DNA from: Pseudorasbora parva
Lineage: Eukaryota; Chordata; Actinopteri; Cypriniformes; Gobionidae
DNA: 64,000 bases
Direction: 5' to 3'
Assembly: GCF_024679245.1 (NCBI RefSeq)
Contig: NC_090184.1
Coordinates: 741,047 to 805,046 of the forward strand
The notes under the pieces were generated by a model. It saw only the letters and a list, made by a program, of their open reading frames with translations. It ran no database searches and was not told where the DNA came from. This document shows positions 1 to 10,950 of this stretch, piece after piece. Positions within the stretch are counted from its first letter, which is position 1; the number at the start of each line of letters is the position of its first letter. The translations under genes and the position numbers were made by a program.

Positions 1-162
1 ACAGAAATTCATCATATAATTCAATTAAAATTATGAGAAGTATTGAGCGATTTCATAGGTGCAATAAGAATGTACTGCAAAAAAAGCTTAAAGCCAATAT
101 GTGTTAATATCATAAAATCTGACAAATGTGAATCTAAACAAAACAGGCAAAAGTGCAGTGCA

Positions 163-551
163 CTGTAGAAAAAAAAATTGTTGGTTTTTGTTGGTTTAAC
201 CTAAAAAAGTAAGTAACCTGGTTGCCTTAAAATGTTGAGTTTATTGAAATTAAAAATGTGAGTTGACACAATGAAGGAAATTTGTTTAATAAATAGAAAC
301 TCAACATATTATTGTATCTGAACCACATAAAAAATGTGATAAATCATGAAAATAGCACTATTTGGCTGCGTCATCAGAAATAAAACACACACAATTATCC
401 AATATGCTTACAAAATCTTTTAATAATATTTTAATAAAGGTTGTCGAATCTCAAAATTTTTTCATTGTATTAACTCAAAATTTTAATTTCAATGAACTCA
501 AAATTTTAGGGCAACCAGGTAACTTTTTTTCTAAATAATTTTTACAGTGTG
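163..551 (+). mobile_element. Foldback MITE, copy 1
   Basis: The left arm (about 163-300) reappears inverted at about 460-551. Shared blocks include CCTGGTTGCC and TTCATTGAAATTAAA-like sequence, and the ends resemble CACTGTA/TACAGTG. No coding potential. A second copy lies inverted at 672-1041. Superfamily not determined. Confidence 0.6.
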
Positions 552-671
552 GGTTATTATAGCCATTAACAGCAGACTGAAGCGTTCAATAAACTCACAA
601 TCTAATCAGTCAACAAGCTGTATATTAGTGTCCGGCAGCACACACAAACTCAGAGCAAACTATATTACTAC

Positions 672-1041
672 ACTGGAAAACATTTTAAAAAACCTGGTTG
701 CCTTATAAGTGAGTTCATTGAAATTAAAAATTGTAGTTAATGCGATGAACATTTTGGAGAATTGAAAACCTTTATTCAATTTTTTTTTTTTTTTTTAAAG
801 AAGCGTTGTGTGTGTTTTATTTCTGATGACGCAGCTAAATTGTGCTGTTTTTATGATTTATCACATTTTTTATGTGGTTCAGATACAATAATATTTCGAG
901 TTTCTATTTATTAAACCAATTTCCTTCATTGTATCAACTCACATTTTTAATTTCAATAAACTCAACATTTTAAGGCAACCAGGTTACTTACTATTTTAAG
1001 TTAAACCAACAATATATATATATATATATATATTTTACAGT
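672..1041 (-). mobile_element. Foldback MITE, copy 2 (inverted relative to copy 1)
   Basis: Same family as 163-551 in the opposite orientation. The interior block with ATGACGCAGC and the adjoining AT-rich segment is the reverse complement of about 285-395. It ends in an (AT)n stretch near 1012-1034. The two copies are about 120 bp apart and form a large inverted repeat. Confidence 0.6.
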
Positions 1042-1247
1042 ATAGGACAAATAACCAGTCAGTGGTTTATTGAATAATTAATCAGCTTAATTAACCAGAC
1101 CTCTCATTCTCCAGTTAAAGGGACAAAACTGTTGTTTTTACTGGAAAAAAAACCTGTCAGCTGTGGTCGCCAGAATAAATCTGTAAACATACAGTAAACA
1201 TATTAAAAACTTTACATTTAAAAAAGCAACAACAACACATACACAGG

Positions 1248-2016
1248 CAGATCAGGCATAACATTATGACCGGTGAGGTGAGTAACACTGATGATCTCTT
1301 CATCACGGCTGCTGTTAGTGGGTGGGATATATTAGGCAGCAAGTGAACATTTCGTCCTCAGAGTTGATGTGTGTGAAGCAGGAGAAATGGGCAAGCGTAA
1401 GGATTTGAGCGAGTTTGGCCAGATTGTGACGGCTAGACGACTGGGTCAGAGCATCTCCAAAACTGCAGCTCTTGTGGGCTGTTCCCGGTCTGCAGTGGTC
1501 AGTATCTATCAAAAGTGCTCCAAGGAAGGACCAGTGGAGAACCGGCCACAGGGTCATGGGCGGCCAAGGCTCATTGATGACCGTGGGGAGCGAAGGCTGG
1601 CCCGTGGGGTCCGATCAAACAGACGAGCTACTGGAGCTCAAACTGCTCCAGAAGTTAATGCTGGTTCTGATAGAAAGCTGTCAGAATACACAGAGCAGCT
1701 CAGTTTGAGGCGTATGGACCAGTCAGGGTGAACTCTGACCCCTGACCCCGCCGAAAGCACCAACAGTGGCACGTGAGCATCAGAACTGGAGCACGGAGCA
1801 ATGGAAGAAGGTGGCCTGGTCTGAGGAATCACGTGTTCTTCTACATCACGTGGATGGCCGGGTGTGTGTGTGTGTGTGTGTGTGTGGCTTACCTGAGGAA
1901 CACATGGCCCCAGGATGCACTATGGGAAGAAGGCGAGCCTGTGGGATGTGCTGAACAAAAGTCCAATCCATGGTCCATGAATCCTAATGGCTCTTCCCTC
2001 CTCACAACCCTGGATG
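1248..2016 (+). pseudogene. Tc1/mariner-type transposase relic
   Basis: An N-terminal helix-turn-helix-like segment is readable at about 1387-1620 ([30 protein letters not shown]). After a frameshift come catalytic-region remnants at about 1766-1860 (EHQNWSTEQWKKVAWSEESR). The usual WSDES motif reads WSEES, so the first catalytic Asp is replaced. A (GT)n expansion at 1860-1886 interrupts the frame and the C-terminal half with its terminal repeat is missing. The left end matches the fish family starting CAGATCAGGCATAAC. Inactive. Confidence 0.75.
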
Positions 2017-2018
2017 GC

Positions 2019-2486
2019 TGCACTGCAAAAAAATGCTTTTTTTGTGCTTTAAAGGAACTGTATGTAAATGTATTTCAGCGAATCATAAAATGGCGCTGAT
2101 ATGTCTCTAGACATTAGTAAATCATGTTCATCTCCAACTCTTCTATCACTGCCAGCAGTAGTCCGGCAGGATATTGTCATTATAAAGTTGCAGCCCTCAA
2201 CTGATGTTGATGATGTCATGTTGTGTTTTGGCCTAAAGCTCCGCCCTCCACCTTTCGACCAATCATGAAGTCAGTAGCATTTAGGGTTGCCAGATCTGCT
2301 CTAGTTCCCACAGCTGCAGATCTACAAACGTTCTGCTGATCCTGCAATCTGGCAACCTCGAGTCAGGGGAGACACCTGCAGTACCAGTTTTGGCCACAAT
2401 CTTACACACACTTCCTTTAGGAGAGTTTTTGCTCAAAATAAGATAAATAATCTGCCAATGGGGTGAGAAAAATAATCTTGTTTTAA
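2019..2486 (+). mobile_element. Palindromic 'CACTGCAAAA' MITE, copy a (interrupted)
   Basis: A terminal piece (CACTGCAAAAAAATGCT) at 2019 and the internal piece with GCCAATGGGGTGAG at 2421-2486 belong to the family seen complete at 50966-51379. They are separated by a TTAA-type element at 2053-2416. The right half is missing. Confidence 0.6.
2053..2416. mobile_element. Kolobok-like TTAA MITE
   Basis: Starts after TTAA with AGGAACTGTATGTAA and ends with the inverse of AGGAAGTGTGTGTAA before TTAG, a one-base variant of TTAA. It contains an internal hairpin around 2284-2362 (GTTGCCAGATC / GATCCTGCAATCTGGCAAC). It interrupts the palindromic MITE at 2019-2486. No ORF. Confidence 0.6.
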
Positions 2487-2489
2487 GCC

Positions 2490-2719
2490 GAGCAAAGTGT
2501 GTTGAATGCTTCTGCTCTCTCGCGTCCGTACAAGGAAATTCCACCCTTGTTGACGTCACAAAGGCCCATACTTTTGAGAAACCGGAGTATTTTTGGCACT
2601 TAAATACTCAATCAAACATCCAATTTATTTTTTTAAGCTTTGGCCATGTTTAGCATGGGAATCCAGTCTTTAACAGTGTAAATAACTCAGAATAACTGGA
2701 ATAGCATTACACTCCCCCT
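2490..2719 (-). mobile_element. Truncated end of the AGGGGG TTAA element
   Basis: On the minus strand the sequence inside TTAA (2720-2723) runs AGGGGGAGTG and then shares ACACTGTTAAAGACT and a CCCAT...TAAACAT block with the start of 3894-5437. It is therefore a 5'-end fragment of the same family in inverted orientation, about 1.2 kb from the full copy. Confidence 0.55.
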
Positions 2720-2875
2720 TTAAGGACTTTGCCACTGGATGATATTGTGCAATTCAAATCAAACCCCGTCGCAAACCCAGCCGATTGGATTTAAACTGCA
2801 GGTGCCTCTGCCATAAGACAGCATCAGAGAAATCCTCAAAAGGTAACCTAACCTACCCATGGGCGTCGGAACCAC

Positions 2876-2878
<3 letters not shown>

Positions 2879-2914
<36 letters not shown>
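2879..2914. repeat. (GT)n microsatellite
   Basis: Uninterrupted GT dinucleotides, about 18 copies. Confidence 0.9.
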
Positions 2915-2915
<1 letters not shown>

Positions 2916-3137
2916 ACAAGACCCACCCACTTTTAATGACCAATGTGTTGCTCAGTGAGTTCTGCATTGGAATTAATGATAAATGCATTTACAACAACTT
3001 TGTGTCATTTAAATACTCTGAAATGAAAATAACATTGGAACAAAACTAATTACACAACATTGAGGGGTTAATTTATTTCAAGAATTTGATCATTATCTAT
3101 ATTTAAGAACAAATGTGTGCAGGGCTGAGGAGTGACT

Positions 3138-3889
3138 ACACTGTAAAAAAATATAAAAATACTACAAAATAAATTAAGGTGACAATTAAAAATATAGTCA
3201 CTGGTCCAGTGTTGACTAGAGAATATTGAGAACATTTCACTAATAAAACCAAGAGATACATTTAGCTGATTTATTTAAGGAAATGTAAGCAATTTTGAGG
3301 CTTAAGCTGAAGAAAAGTAAGGAAAATAAGGTCACCTGTTTATTTTTAGAGAATTAGCTCAACTGTGCAGTTTCATTACGACGCTCCATTGTTAGTTCCC
3401 AGCATGCTTTGCATACGGCTGGGAATGGAGATGAATATTGAAATCAAGTGTTATTGAATGTGTTTTTGAGTGAAGGGAAACATCTGATAATGTATAATGT
3501 ACATGTATGAGTTACATTTGAAAGAATTTCTGTTATGTTGAAGTTTTGACCGTTACCATTGTGCAGAAGAGTAGAGCTTATGGTTAGGTTGTGATGTGAA
3601 TAACTGCAAGTATCATTAATATAATTATTATAAAGCATATTGCATTGTTCAATGAGCAATAACTTTACTAATGCTAGTGCTTTACCAGGTTAGTTTCTAC
3701 ATGTGCTAGCAGCAAACAGTATATTAGCCTACTCGTATAACATAACAAAAAGTCAAATATAAACTGGTAATATCCATTTACTCTAACTGATCTCCTTTTT
3801 TTAAAGTCAACTTAAATTAAAAAAGCACATTCCACTAACAATATTAAATTCATCATTTGCTATAGACTAAATCATTTAGGGAATTGTAC
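3138..3889. other. AT-rich stretch, possibly the left flank of an older element
   Basis: No gene seen. CACTGTAAAAAA at 3138 and an inverted TTTACAGTG at about 5545 could be outer ends of an older element into which 3894-5437 inserted. This is weak. Confidence 0.25.
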
Positions 3890-4141
3890 TTAAAGGGGGG
3901 GTGAAATGCTGTTTCATGCATACTGATCTTTTTACACTGTTAAAGACTTGGAATCCCATACTAAACATAGACAAAGTTTCAAAAGTTAAGGTGGATGTTT
4001 GATGGAGTATTTCTTTGTCAAAAATACTACTTCCGGTTAGTCATAAGTTTCGGCAAGTTTTTTGAGATCATGCGTCCCCTTTGACGTTAATGGGGGCGGA
4101 ATTTCCTTGTATGGGCCTTACGGACAATTCTACCAGAAGAG

Positions 4142-4142
4142 C

Positions 4143-4233
<91 letters not shown>

Positions 4234-4234
4234 C
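4142..4234. repeat. (GA)n microsatellite
   Basis: Nearly pure GA dinucleotides with a few GGGA interruptions. It opens spurious reading frames on both strands. Confidence 0.9.
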
Positions 4235-4316
4235 GAAAGCAACAGCCTACGCCCATCAAAGCGCTGGCTCGTAGGCTGCGCTGCACAGGTGATGTGCACA
4301 TTACAATGTCATCAAA

Positions 4317-4571
4317 AAGTGCGTTTTTGGTTGCCAGACCAAGACAGTCCTGCACAGATTCCCCAAAACCCCGCGTTAAGGCAACAGTGGATGGAATTTG
4401 CTTTTCCGGATCAGCAACTGAGTTGCGCGAATGTTTATATCTGTTCGCTGCATTTCGGTGCCGACTGTTTCATAAACAAGGCCCAGCTCGACGCCGGATT
4501 TTCCCGATCGCCTAATTCTGAAGGATGGAGCAGTCCCAACGATAAAGGTCCCAACGTTAGAACCGCAGGCG
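4317..4571 (+). pseudogene. THAP-domain exon relic
   Basis: Starts KCVFGCQTKTVLHRFPK in one frame (the C-x3-C zinc pair). After a one-base shift near 4365-4375 it continues NPALRQQWMEFAF ... VYICSLHFGADCF (the C-x2-H pair). These are the four THAP zinc ligands in order. The block ends in a plausible splice donor (GCG|GTGAGT at 4571/4572), so it looks like an exon of the host transposon's transposase. The frameshift breaks it. Confidence 0.65.
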
Positions 4572-5775
4572 GTGAGTGAGACTGCTTCAGATGTCTGTGT
4601 TTTTGCCTATGCTCATCAAGTAGCCCAAACATGATCACGTATAGTTAATTGATCAATGGAGCATGCGATGTGTAGTGCGTGTACATTTGTTTAGCTGGCC
4701 ACTATATGTGTAACTTTATGTTTGTGTATTGTAAAAGCACTCCAAACAACAATACACAAAGAGGGGGGAAATATGTTGAACTAAATAAGCGCGCTTCTTC
4801 ATTCAAATGCGCTACTATTCCGTGTCTTTCTATGTAAACACTAACTTAGCCTGCGGTGCAAAACCAGTCCGCTTACTGTCTACACAAACCACGCGTAAAC
4901 ACACACACACACACATGTGCACAACTGCACTTCCCACATGTACACCTTTAAAGACAAAAATACGACGATATAATTCAAGTATAAATATGTAAATAACACA
5001 AGCCGCTCAGCATATTATATAGTTAGTGTATAACTTGTACCACATAGAGACGTCCTGCTCTAGTCGTTTTTGCTGCTGCTCCTGTTCAACTGCAGCCTCT
5101 GGGTCTGATTCCGGATCATAGATGTATGGCTGTATCTGATTAAAAGCCATATTTTTATTTTGAATAAAGATTTTTTCCCGCTGTTAGGGATGACACAGCT
5201 TTACGACGCACTCGACTCAACACACAGCGCGCTGCTGCACACGTCATTATTTAGCTCCGCCCACACGACACGCCCCCACCCGCTCGGCTTTTTTCGGAAA
5301 GACTCGGAACAGCGCATCTTTCTTATATAATTATAAAAATAATAAAGACTTTTCGGAGATATGCAGGATGCAATGCTACTCTATAGGTACTCAAGATTGA
5401 CATGACACTGACTGAAACTGAGTGTTTCACCCCCCCTTTAATTTATTGAGGTAGATTCCACAAAAAAGGTAACGACTTCTTAAATATTATGTGTAATATT
5501 TTTACCTTTTTTTTTTTTTTTAAGTAGATAGTGTGTAATATTGTTTACAGTGTAGTTACGGGTAATGAAATTGTTATTAAATAAAAAATATATATATATT
5601 GCTGAGGTAAAATATGTAATTCAATTAGTTACTAATTATTAAAAGGAAATTGCTTTGCATTGATAAAGTAATATAAACCACATTTATAAAGGGTAACTTA
5701 TAACAGTACGCGATTACATTTCCAAAGTAACCTTCCTAACACTGAATGTGTGTGAGACTCAACACACTCTTTAGC

Positions 5776-6435
5776 TGTGTCTCATTTCGATACATTTCGA
5801 AGGCTGCGTCCTCCGGAGGACACGTCCTGTGTAGGATGCAGTATATGGAGTGTCCTCAATCAGACTTAAACCAGACGTCCTTCGCAGGACACACAGGCAG
5901 GAAGTATCACGTTGCTATGCCAACACGTTCAGCCTCGTTGCGCTCTCACGCCAGTTATATGAATGAAAATTATTTATCACTTGAAAATGACTATGAAATG
6001 TTTCTTGTCTTGACAGCAATGTACTGTCCTAAACGTTTAAAAAAGTGCTAAACACTTGTAATCCTGTTTACCACGACTATCTATTTGAGGTAATAGAGCT
6101 TAAAAACAAAAACAAGCTTGAACTTCTTACATTTAAACACCGCTTGCAAGTATATGGTGGTGGTGCCGTTTTTTCATATAATATATATTTTTAAAAATGA
6201 CGGTTGTTAATGGCGACGCAAAGAATTATGGGTTATCTCCAGCCTGAAGGCTACACCTCATGCACACTCCGAATTCCTGTGAAAGAAGGACGCATTTGAA
6301 GGACGCATTCGAAGGACGCATTTGAAGGTCGCGTTTGGAGTGTCCTACTCACTTTTTTGAAATGAGACGGCCTTATGACGTATGCACCCTTCAAATGCGA
6401 CCTCCGGAGGGCGCAGCCTTCTGAAATGAGACACA
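5776..6435. mobile_element. MITE with TGTGTCTCATTTC terminal inverted repeats
   Basis: The left end TGTGTCTCATTTC is matched by the inverted right end, and the next segment (AAGGCTGCG...CTCCGGAGG) is also inverted. Short direct repeats of GAAGGACGCATTTGAAGG type lie at about 6283-6330. No ORF of substance. Confidence 0.65.
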
Positions 6436-6437
6436 TG

Positions 6438-7197
6438 CTGCGACCCAATTCGCCTACTTATACTACGTCCTAAAAGTATGTACTCTTTTTGTGAAGAAAA
6501 GGTATATACTTTTGAGTGTGTAGCAGAAAAGTATGCAAGCTTCGGGACTACTTCGCCATCTTTAACGGACTCTGTCGCTTAGTTACGAGCATCCTGTCAC
6601 CATTTATCTGCCCTGTCCATCATCGTCAGATTCGTCACAGTTCAAATCCTCCACATTCAGTTTAATCTCCTGCCGTATCGGAGAGAAATGTAGCCGCTCG
6701 TTGATCTGCCATGTGTGTGTCTTTAATGCAGAGACTCTCCTCGTGTGTTTGCAGTTTAAATATAAGGATGCATTAAAAGTTCATGGCCAAACGTGTCATT
6801 AAAAAAGTTCACAATGCTGCTGTAGGTGAAATATAATGTGGACAACACTGAATAAATATATTTTTGTCGGGTTAAATATTGATAGTTGGTCACTCAAACC
6901 CCTTTATCTAAACTTCTCTACTTAACCGTCTGACTCGCACATCCGTCATGTTTGTAGTTTTTTAACGCATTTTCTCCGCGTTTGTAATTCTAATCGAATC
7001 CTCGTCCAACTCGCAATGGGTTGTGGGCAATATCAGCTGTTAGAGGGCCCATCGATCCGCACTTCGAATTCGGACCGGAAATAGTAAACCATCCGGGAAT
7101 CTTTGGAATACTCTTTTCAACATACTACGATTTGGGACATAGTAATTCAATTTTCGAATACTATTTAGGATGGATAGTATGCGAATTGGGATGCAGG
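6438..7197. mobile_element. MITE with CTGCRWCCCAATTCGC ends
   Basis: The left end CTGCGACCCAATTCGC pairs with the right end, inverse CTGCATCCCAATTCGC. ACTTCGCC- and CATACTA-type motifs repeat inside. It abuts the preceding MITE with only 2 bp between. Non-coding. Confidence 0.6.
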
Positions 7198-7333
7198 GAC
7201 AGCCTTTCTGTCTAACTTTAATTCTACTTCCTGTCATTCCAATTCAACTTCCTGTGGGGTGGAGTCAATTCAAGTCAAATTCCAGTTCAGGAATTGAATG
7301 GAGGTCAATTCTGAAATTCTGAATTTCAAAATT

Positions 7334-7528
7334 CAGGGCTATAACAGGACTATTCAAATCTTGGAGGGCCAGTGCACTGCAGAGTTTAGCTCCAACCCTG
7401 ATCAAACACACCTCAACATGCTAATCAATGTCTTCAGGATTATTAGAAAACAGACGGGTGTGTTTGATCAGGGTTGGAGCTAAACTCTGCAGCACATTGC
7501 CCTCCAGGGTAGGATTTGAATAGCCCTG
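7334..7528. mobile_element. Foldback MITE (GTTTAGCTCCAACCCTGATC arms)
   Basis: Ends CAGGGCTAT / ATAGCCCTG. Both arms contain CTGCAGAGTTTAGCTCCAAC and GATCAAACACACC in inverted orientation around a loop near 7415-7460. A diverged copy lies at 40325-40425 in the il17rb 3' region. Confidence 0.7.
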
Positions 7529-7810
7529 ATTTAGAGCAAGTGTCACAGGCCGGAGCGGACCGCCACTAGCGGGAGTCCCGCTCCTCCCCCAGTTTCCACC
7601 CCGAGGAGGTCCCAGAAACACGCCAATGACCAGACAGACGAGGACAGGTAAGTTAAAAACAATGTTTATTAATTTAAAAAGAGATTTATAGGAAAGGGGA
7701 GAAAGGGATACTAAAAGAGGGGGAACCAGCCCTCTAGGACTGGGGGCCTTGGGATCTGAGTCGCTTCTGACTCTCAACGGATCTTCCCAGCTCTCTCTCT
7801 TCTTCGTACA

Positions 7811-8350
7811 AGCCTAGGCATACAGGTGAGTATACAGGCGGTACACTGGGCTCTTAGCTTTGGGCATACAGGTGAGCATACAGGCGGTACACTGGGCTCT
7901 TAGCTCTGGGCATACAGGTGAGTATACAGGCGGTACACTGGGCTCTTAGCTTTAGGCATACAGGTGAGTATACAGGCGGTACACTGGGCTCTTAGCTTTA
8001 GGCATACAGGTGAGTATACAGGCGGTACACTGGGCTCTTAGCTTTAGGCATACAGGTGAGTATACAGGACAGTACACTGGGCTCTTAGCTTTAGGCATAC
8101 AGGTGAGTATACAGGCGGTACACTGGGCTCTTAGCTTTAGGCATACAGGTGAGTATACAGGCGGTACACTGGGCTCTTAGCTTTAGGCGTGCAGGTGAGT
8201 ATACAGGACAGTACACTGTGCTCTTAGCTTTAGGCATACAGGTGAGTATACAGGCGGTACACTGGGCTCTTAGCTTTAGGCGTGCAGGTGAGTATACAGG
8301 ACAGTACACTGGCTCTTAGCTTTGGGACGTACAGGTGAATATACAGGCGG
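7811..8350. repeat. 46-bp minisatellite, about 12 copies
   Basis: Unit contains GCATACAGGTGAGTATACAG, then GCGGTACACTGGGCTCTTAG. The period is 46 bp from successive GGCATACAGG positions (7817, 7863, ...). Variants include GCGTGCAGG and GGACAGTACAC. Confidence 0.9.
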
Positions 8351-9244
8351 TCCACTTGGGTAGATACAACTCACAGCTCCGTAGTTAGACAGATGTCGGC
8401 TTTAGCGCTTCAAGGCTCAGGTGGCTGGGGAAGGCGTGTTTGCACACAGCGGACTTCCAGCCTTCCTCACTAGGACAGACTTCTAAGGGACACGTTGACT
8501 TCCCACACGTAGTAGACCAGTCCCACGATGACGCAGAGCCCTGGGCTCAGTCCTGAAAGCACTTCACAGACATACGATTATGCAGAGACAGCACCTAAGC
8601 TCCTTCTACACAGCAGCCAATTCAACTTTCCTTCTTTATATACTCCACACACTATTCACCGCAAGCTCTTACTTCATACAGTTGCCCCGCCGCCACCAGG
8701 TGGGGAAAGAGGTTGACGAGTCACAGTCGGGTGGATATATATAGATGCAACAATCGCCCGTCGTCACCAATTCGCTTCCTCTAATGCAGGGCTTTCTCTT
8801 CGACCTGGGGAGGGATCGCTGACAACGTTTGCACAGCACAACACTATAATTCTTCAGGTGGACACACATCAAAAAGACTCACCCACTGTACTCCACACAC
8901 ACTCACGGTGAATTAGGGTCAGGATCACCACGTTGGGCCGGGAAATAGGTCCTGGATAGTAGAAAGGGTCAGTGCAGAGGATGACCATATGAAGACGTCA
9001 AGACCACGACCTTTCAGCACACTCCTTCCTCTTTTCAATACGTTCCCAATGACTTCTCAATGCAAACAATCTCTTCAAGGCAGTAATAATACATATCAAC
9101 ACAGTTGTTTCAACAACGAATGCTTCAAACACTTAGCACCATGTTTTCTTCAGCCCAGTACTCTGTTCTCACTTCGCCCAGTCTGTACCATCCGCCTCAA
9201 GACGTTCCTCCTACTCACCGATCGCTCCGTCTCACCCACAGCGT

Positions 9245-9335
9245 TTGCCGGAATCAACTTCACCCCCCCGCCCCCGTTTGCCGGAATCAACTTCACCCCC
9301 CCGCCCCCGTTTGCCGGAATCAACTTCACCCCTTC
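9245..9335. repeat. Short tandem repeat (about 32 bp x 3)
   Basis: GTTTGCCGGAATCAACTTCA followed by a C-rich tract occurs three times in succession inside the solo LTR. Confidence 0.8.
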
Positions 9336-9522
9336 CTGTTCTCCGGTTACCTTATTTATATGCCTCCTTTTCTCTGAATTGTCCAACCATCAATCGCCAC
9401 GTCCATTCGCACACCTGTTCTTAATAATCCTCCCTTTCAGTTGCCCGGAGTTACCGGAACTAGTCCGGAACATTTTAGGTTCCGCCATTTTAGGTTCCGC
9501 TACAATAAGTCACTCCGTGACA

Positions 9523-9757
9523 CAAGTGTCCATGCATGCTGTGGTCTCCACCGGAGAGGCCATGTACAGTGGGCTAGCAGTTTTGGGTCTGTGTACTGGG
9601 CATCAACTACAATGGCACATCACTTGCCTTGAGTTGTTATCAGTACATATTGCGCTGGGTTGCCTCAAGGGGCCGCTATGAGGCAAGCACATTCTGGTTC
9701 ATATTGACAGCACTGCTACTGCCTACATCGACCAACAGGGGGATCTATGCTCCTAGC
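9523..9757 (+). pseudogene. DIRS-type RNase H fragment
   Basis: Readable as AMYSGLAVLGLCTGHQLQWH then LELLSVHIALGCLKGPL, and after an in-frame stop HILVHIDSTATAYIDQQG. This matches the RNase H part of fish DIRS-like Pol and is related to the segment at 31560-31790. Stops and missing ends show it is dead. Confidence 0.6.
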
Positions 9758-10103
9758 CTGACGTCGTCATCCTCAGCTCTAGTCAGAATATGAGTCTGAT
9801 GCTCCATTGGGCTGTGATTATGGGGCGTTTCAACCCAACCAGGAAAGATCTCGATTGGACAGACCAACAACCAATCAGAGCAGCGGAGCGACGCATAACA
9901 TTAGTTGTCAAATGTCAACAGAACTCAACTGCACTGTGTTGCCAAGTCTGCAGTTTTCCCGCCGGTTGTTCTCCATGTCTGCGGGTTGAAGCGACCTCAA
10001 TTATGGGATATGTAGACCCAGGAATGCCAATTTTAGCAGCAACCTTACCAAAATAACACACGTTTTACCCCACAAACACAATTTTTTCCAGAGAACCCCT
10101 AAT

Positions 10104-10258
10104 GCCCGCCCTGATTATCTCATTGGTCAGTTTTTGTTGATCATCTGTCCATCATCGTCTAAAGCCCGCCCTGATGATCTCATTGGTCAGTTTCTGTTGA
10201 TCATCTGTCCATCATCGTCTAAAGCCCGCCCTGATGATCTCATTGGTCAGTTTCTGTA
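10104..10258. repeat. 60-bp tandem repeat, about 2.6 copies
   Basis: Unit starts GCCCGCCCTGATGATCTCAT and includes GATCATCTGTCCATCATCG. Starts are at 10104, 10164 and 10224. Confidence 0.85.
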
Positions 10259-10489
10259 TTATAATTACTCCTCTATGGATCAAGTCCAGACCGAAATGCC
10301 TGAGCTCAGATGTTGTGGCTGAGTTGGGCTGGCATCCAGGCTACTATGCTCCGTCACATGTCACAACCAAGCCTGCAGCACTCCTCTCAGAAACTGAAGC
10401 CTACGCATCTCGATCGCCACCCAGTGGCCGGTCCCAGTATACGCAAATACCCCCAAATGGACGAGGGGAAGGCTACTGCTGTCCGGTCA

Positions 10490-10730
10490 TGTTCCCAGCC
10501 TTCTAACATCAAAGAACTCCAGAGAATCCTAGGATTTATAAACTTCTACTGCCGGTTCATCCACAGAAAAAGCTCCATCTTTGCATCTTTAACCCAAATA
10601 AAAAAAATAAGCCCAAGTCTCTGTCCTGGACACCAGCCGCCACCCAGGCTTTCCAGAGCCTCAAAGATGCCTTCACCAGCGCACCGCTCCTGATCCATCC
10701 AGACCTCAATAAGCCCTTCATAGTTGGAGG
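10490..10730 (+). pseudogene. Ty3/Gypsy-type reverse transcriptase fragment
   Basis: Reads [18 protein letters not shown] and, after a frameshift in an A-tract near 10600, [18 protein letters not shown] and [15 protein letters not shown]. This is the RT connection region that precedes Gypsy RNase H. It is cut off at 10730 by LTR-like sequence. Confidence 0.65.
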
Positions 10731-10950
10731 GTGTAATAAAGTTCGTAGATGGGAAGGAAGGAGGCGGGAACCGGCGAACGTTTAACAACTTTTATTAAAA
10801 TAACAAAACGAAAGTAAACCGCGGGCAGCCCCTCACGGACGACTGCCCACACACACATAATAAAACGTAAACAAAACATAACATAAATCCAGGCATGGTC
10901 CTCTCTCCTTTTCTGCTGCCTTCGCTTCTCCTTTTATGCTCCCGTCACCT
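10731..10950 (-). mobile_element. Probable LTR fragment
   Basis: Starts with TG right where the Gypsy pol relic breaks. On the minus strand there is an ATAAAAGG TATA-like site near 10935 and AATAAA near 10790. It shares CCTTTTATGCTCCCGTCAC with the loop of the palindrome at 23076-23317. No right end or target duplication found. Confidence 0.35.

Larger units (their letters stand above)
3894..5437 (+). mobile_element. Kolobok-like DNA transposon with THAP exon relic
   Basis: Flanked on both sides by TTAA (3890-3893, 5438-5441), with 13-bp terminal inverted repeats AGGGGGGGTGAAA. It contains a (GA)n tract and a degraded THAP zinc-finger exon. TTAA target duplication plus a THAP-containing transposase is the known signature of the Kolobok superfamily, so I infer a deleted Kolobok. 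No complete transposase remains. Confidence 0.65.
7541..9522 (-). mobile_element. Large solo LTR
   Basis: Begins TGTCAC and ends GTGACA, flanked by a 4-bp direct repeat CAAG (7537-7540, 9523-9526). On the minus strand a TATA-like TATATAAAG lies near 8640 and AATAAA near 7668, the order expected of an LTR transcribed leftwards. It contains a 46-bp minisatellite. No internal retroviral genes adjoin, so I read it as a solo LTR of 1982 bp. Family unknown; it could be another TG...CA element. Confidence 0.55.

Noticed and set aside
4062..4355. RERERE / SLSLSL frames
   Set aside because: Translation of the (GA)n tract.
7811..8350. Regular repeats considered as a CRISPR-like array (also 10104-10258, 47961-48373, 58185-58732)
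   Set aside because: Units are contiguous with no unique spacers, and the genome is a vertebrate one. Tandem minisatellites.
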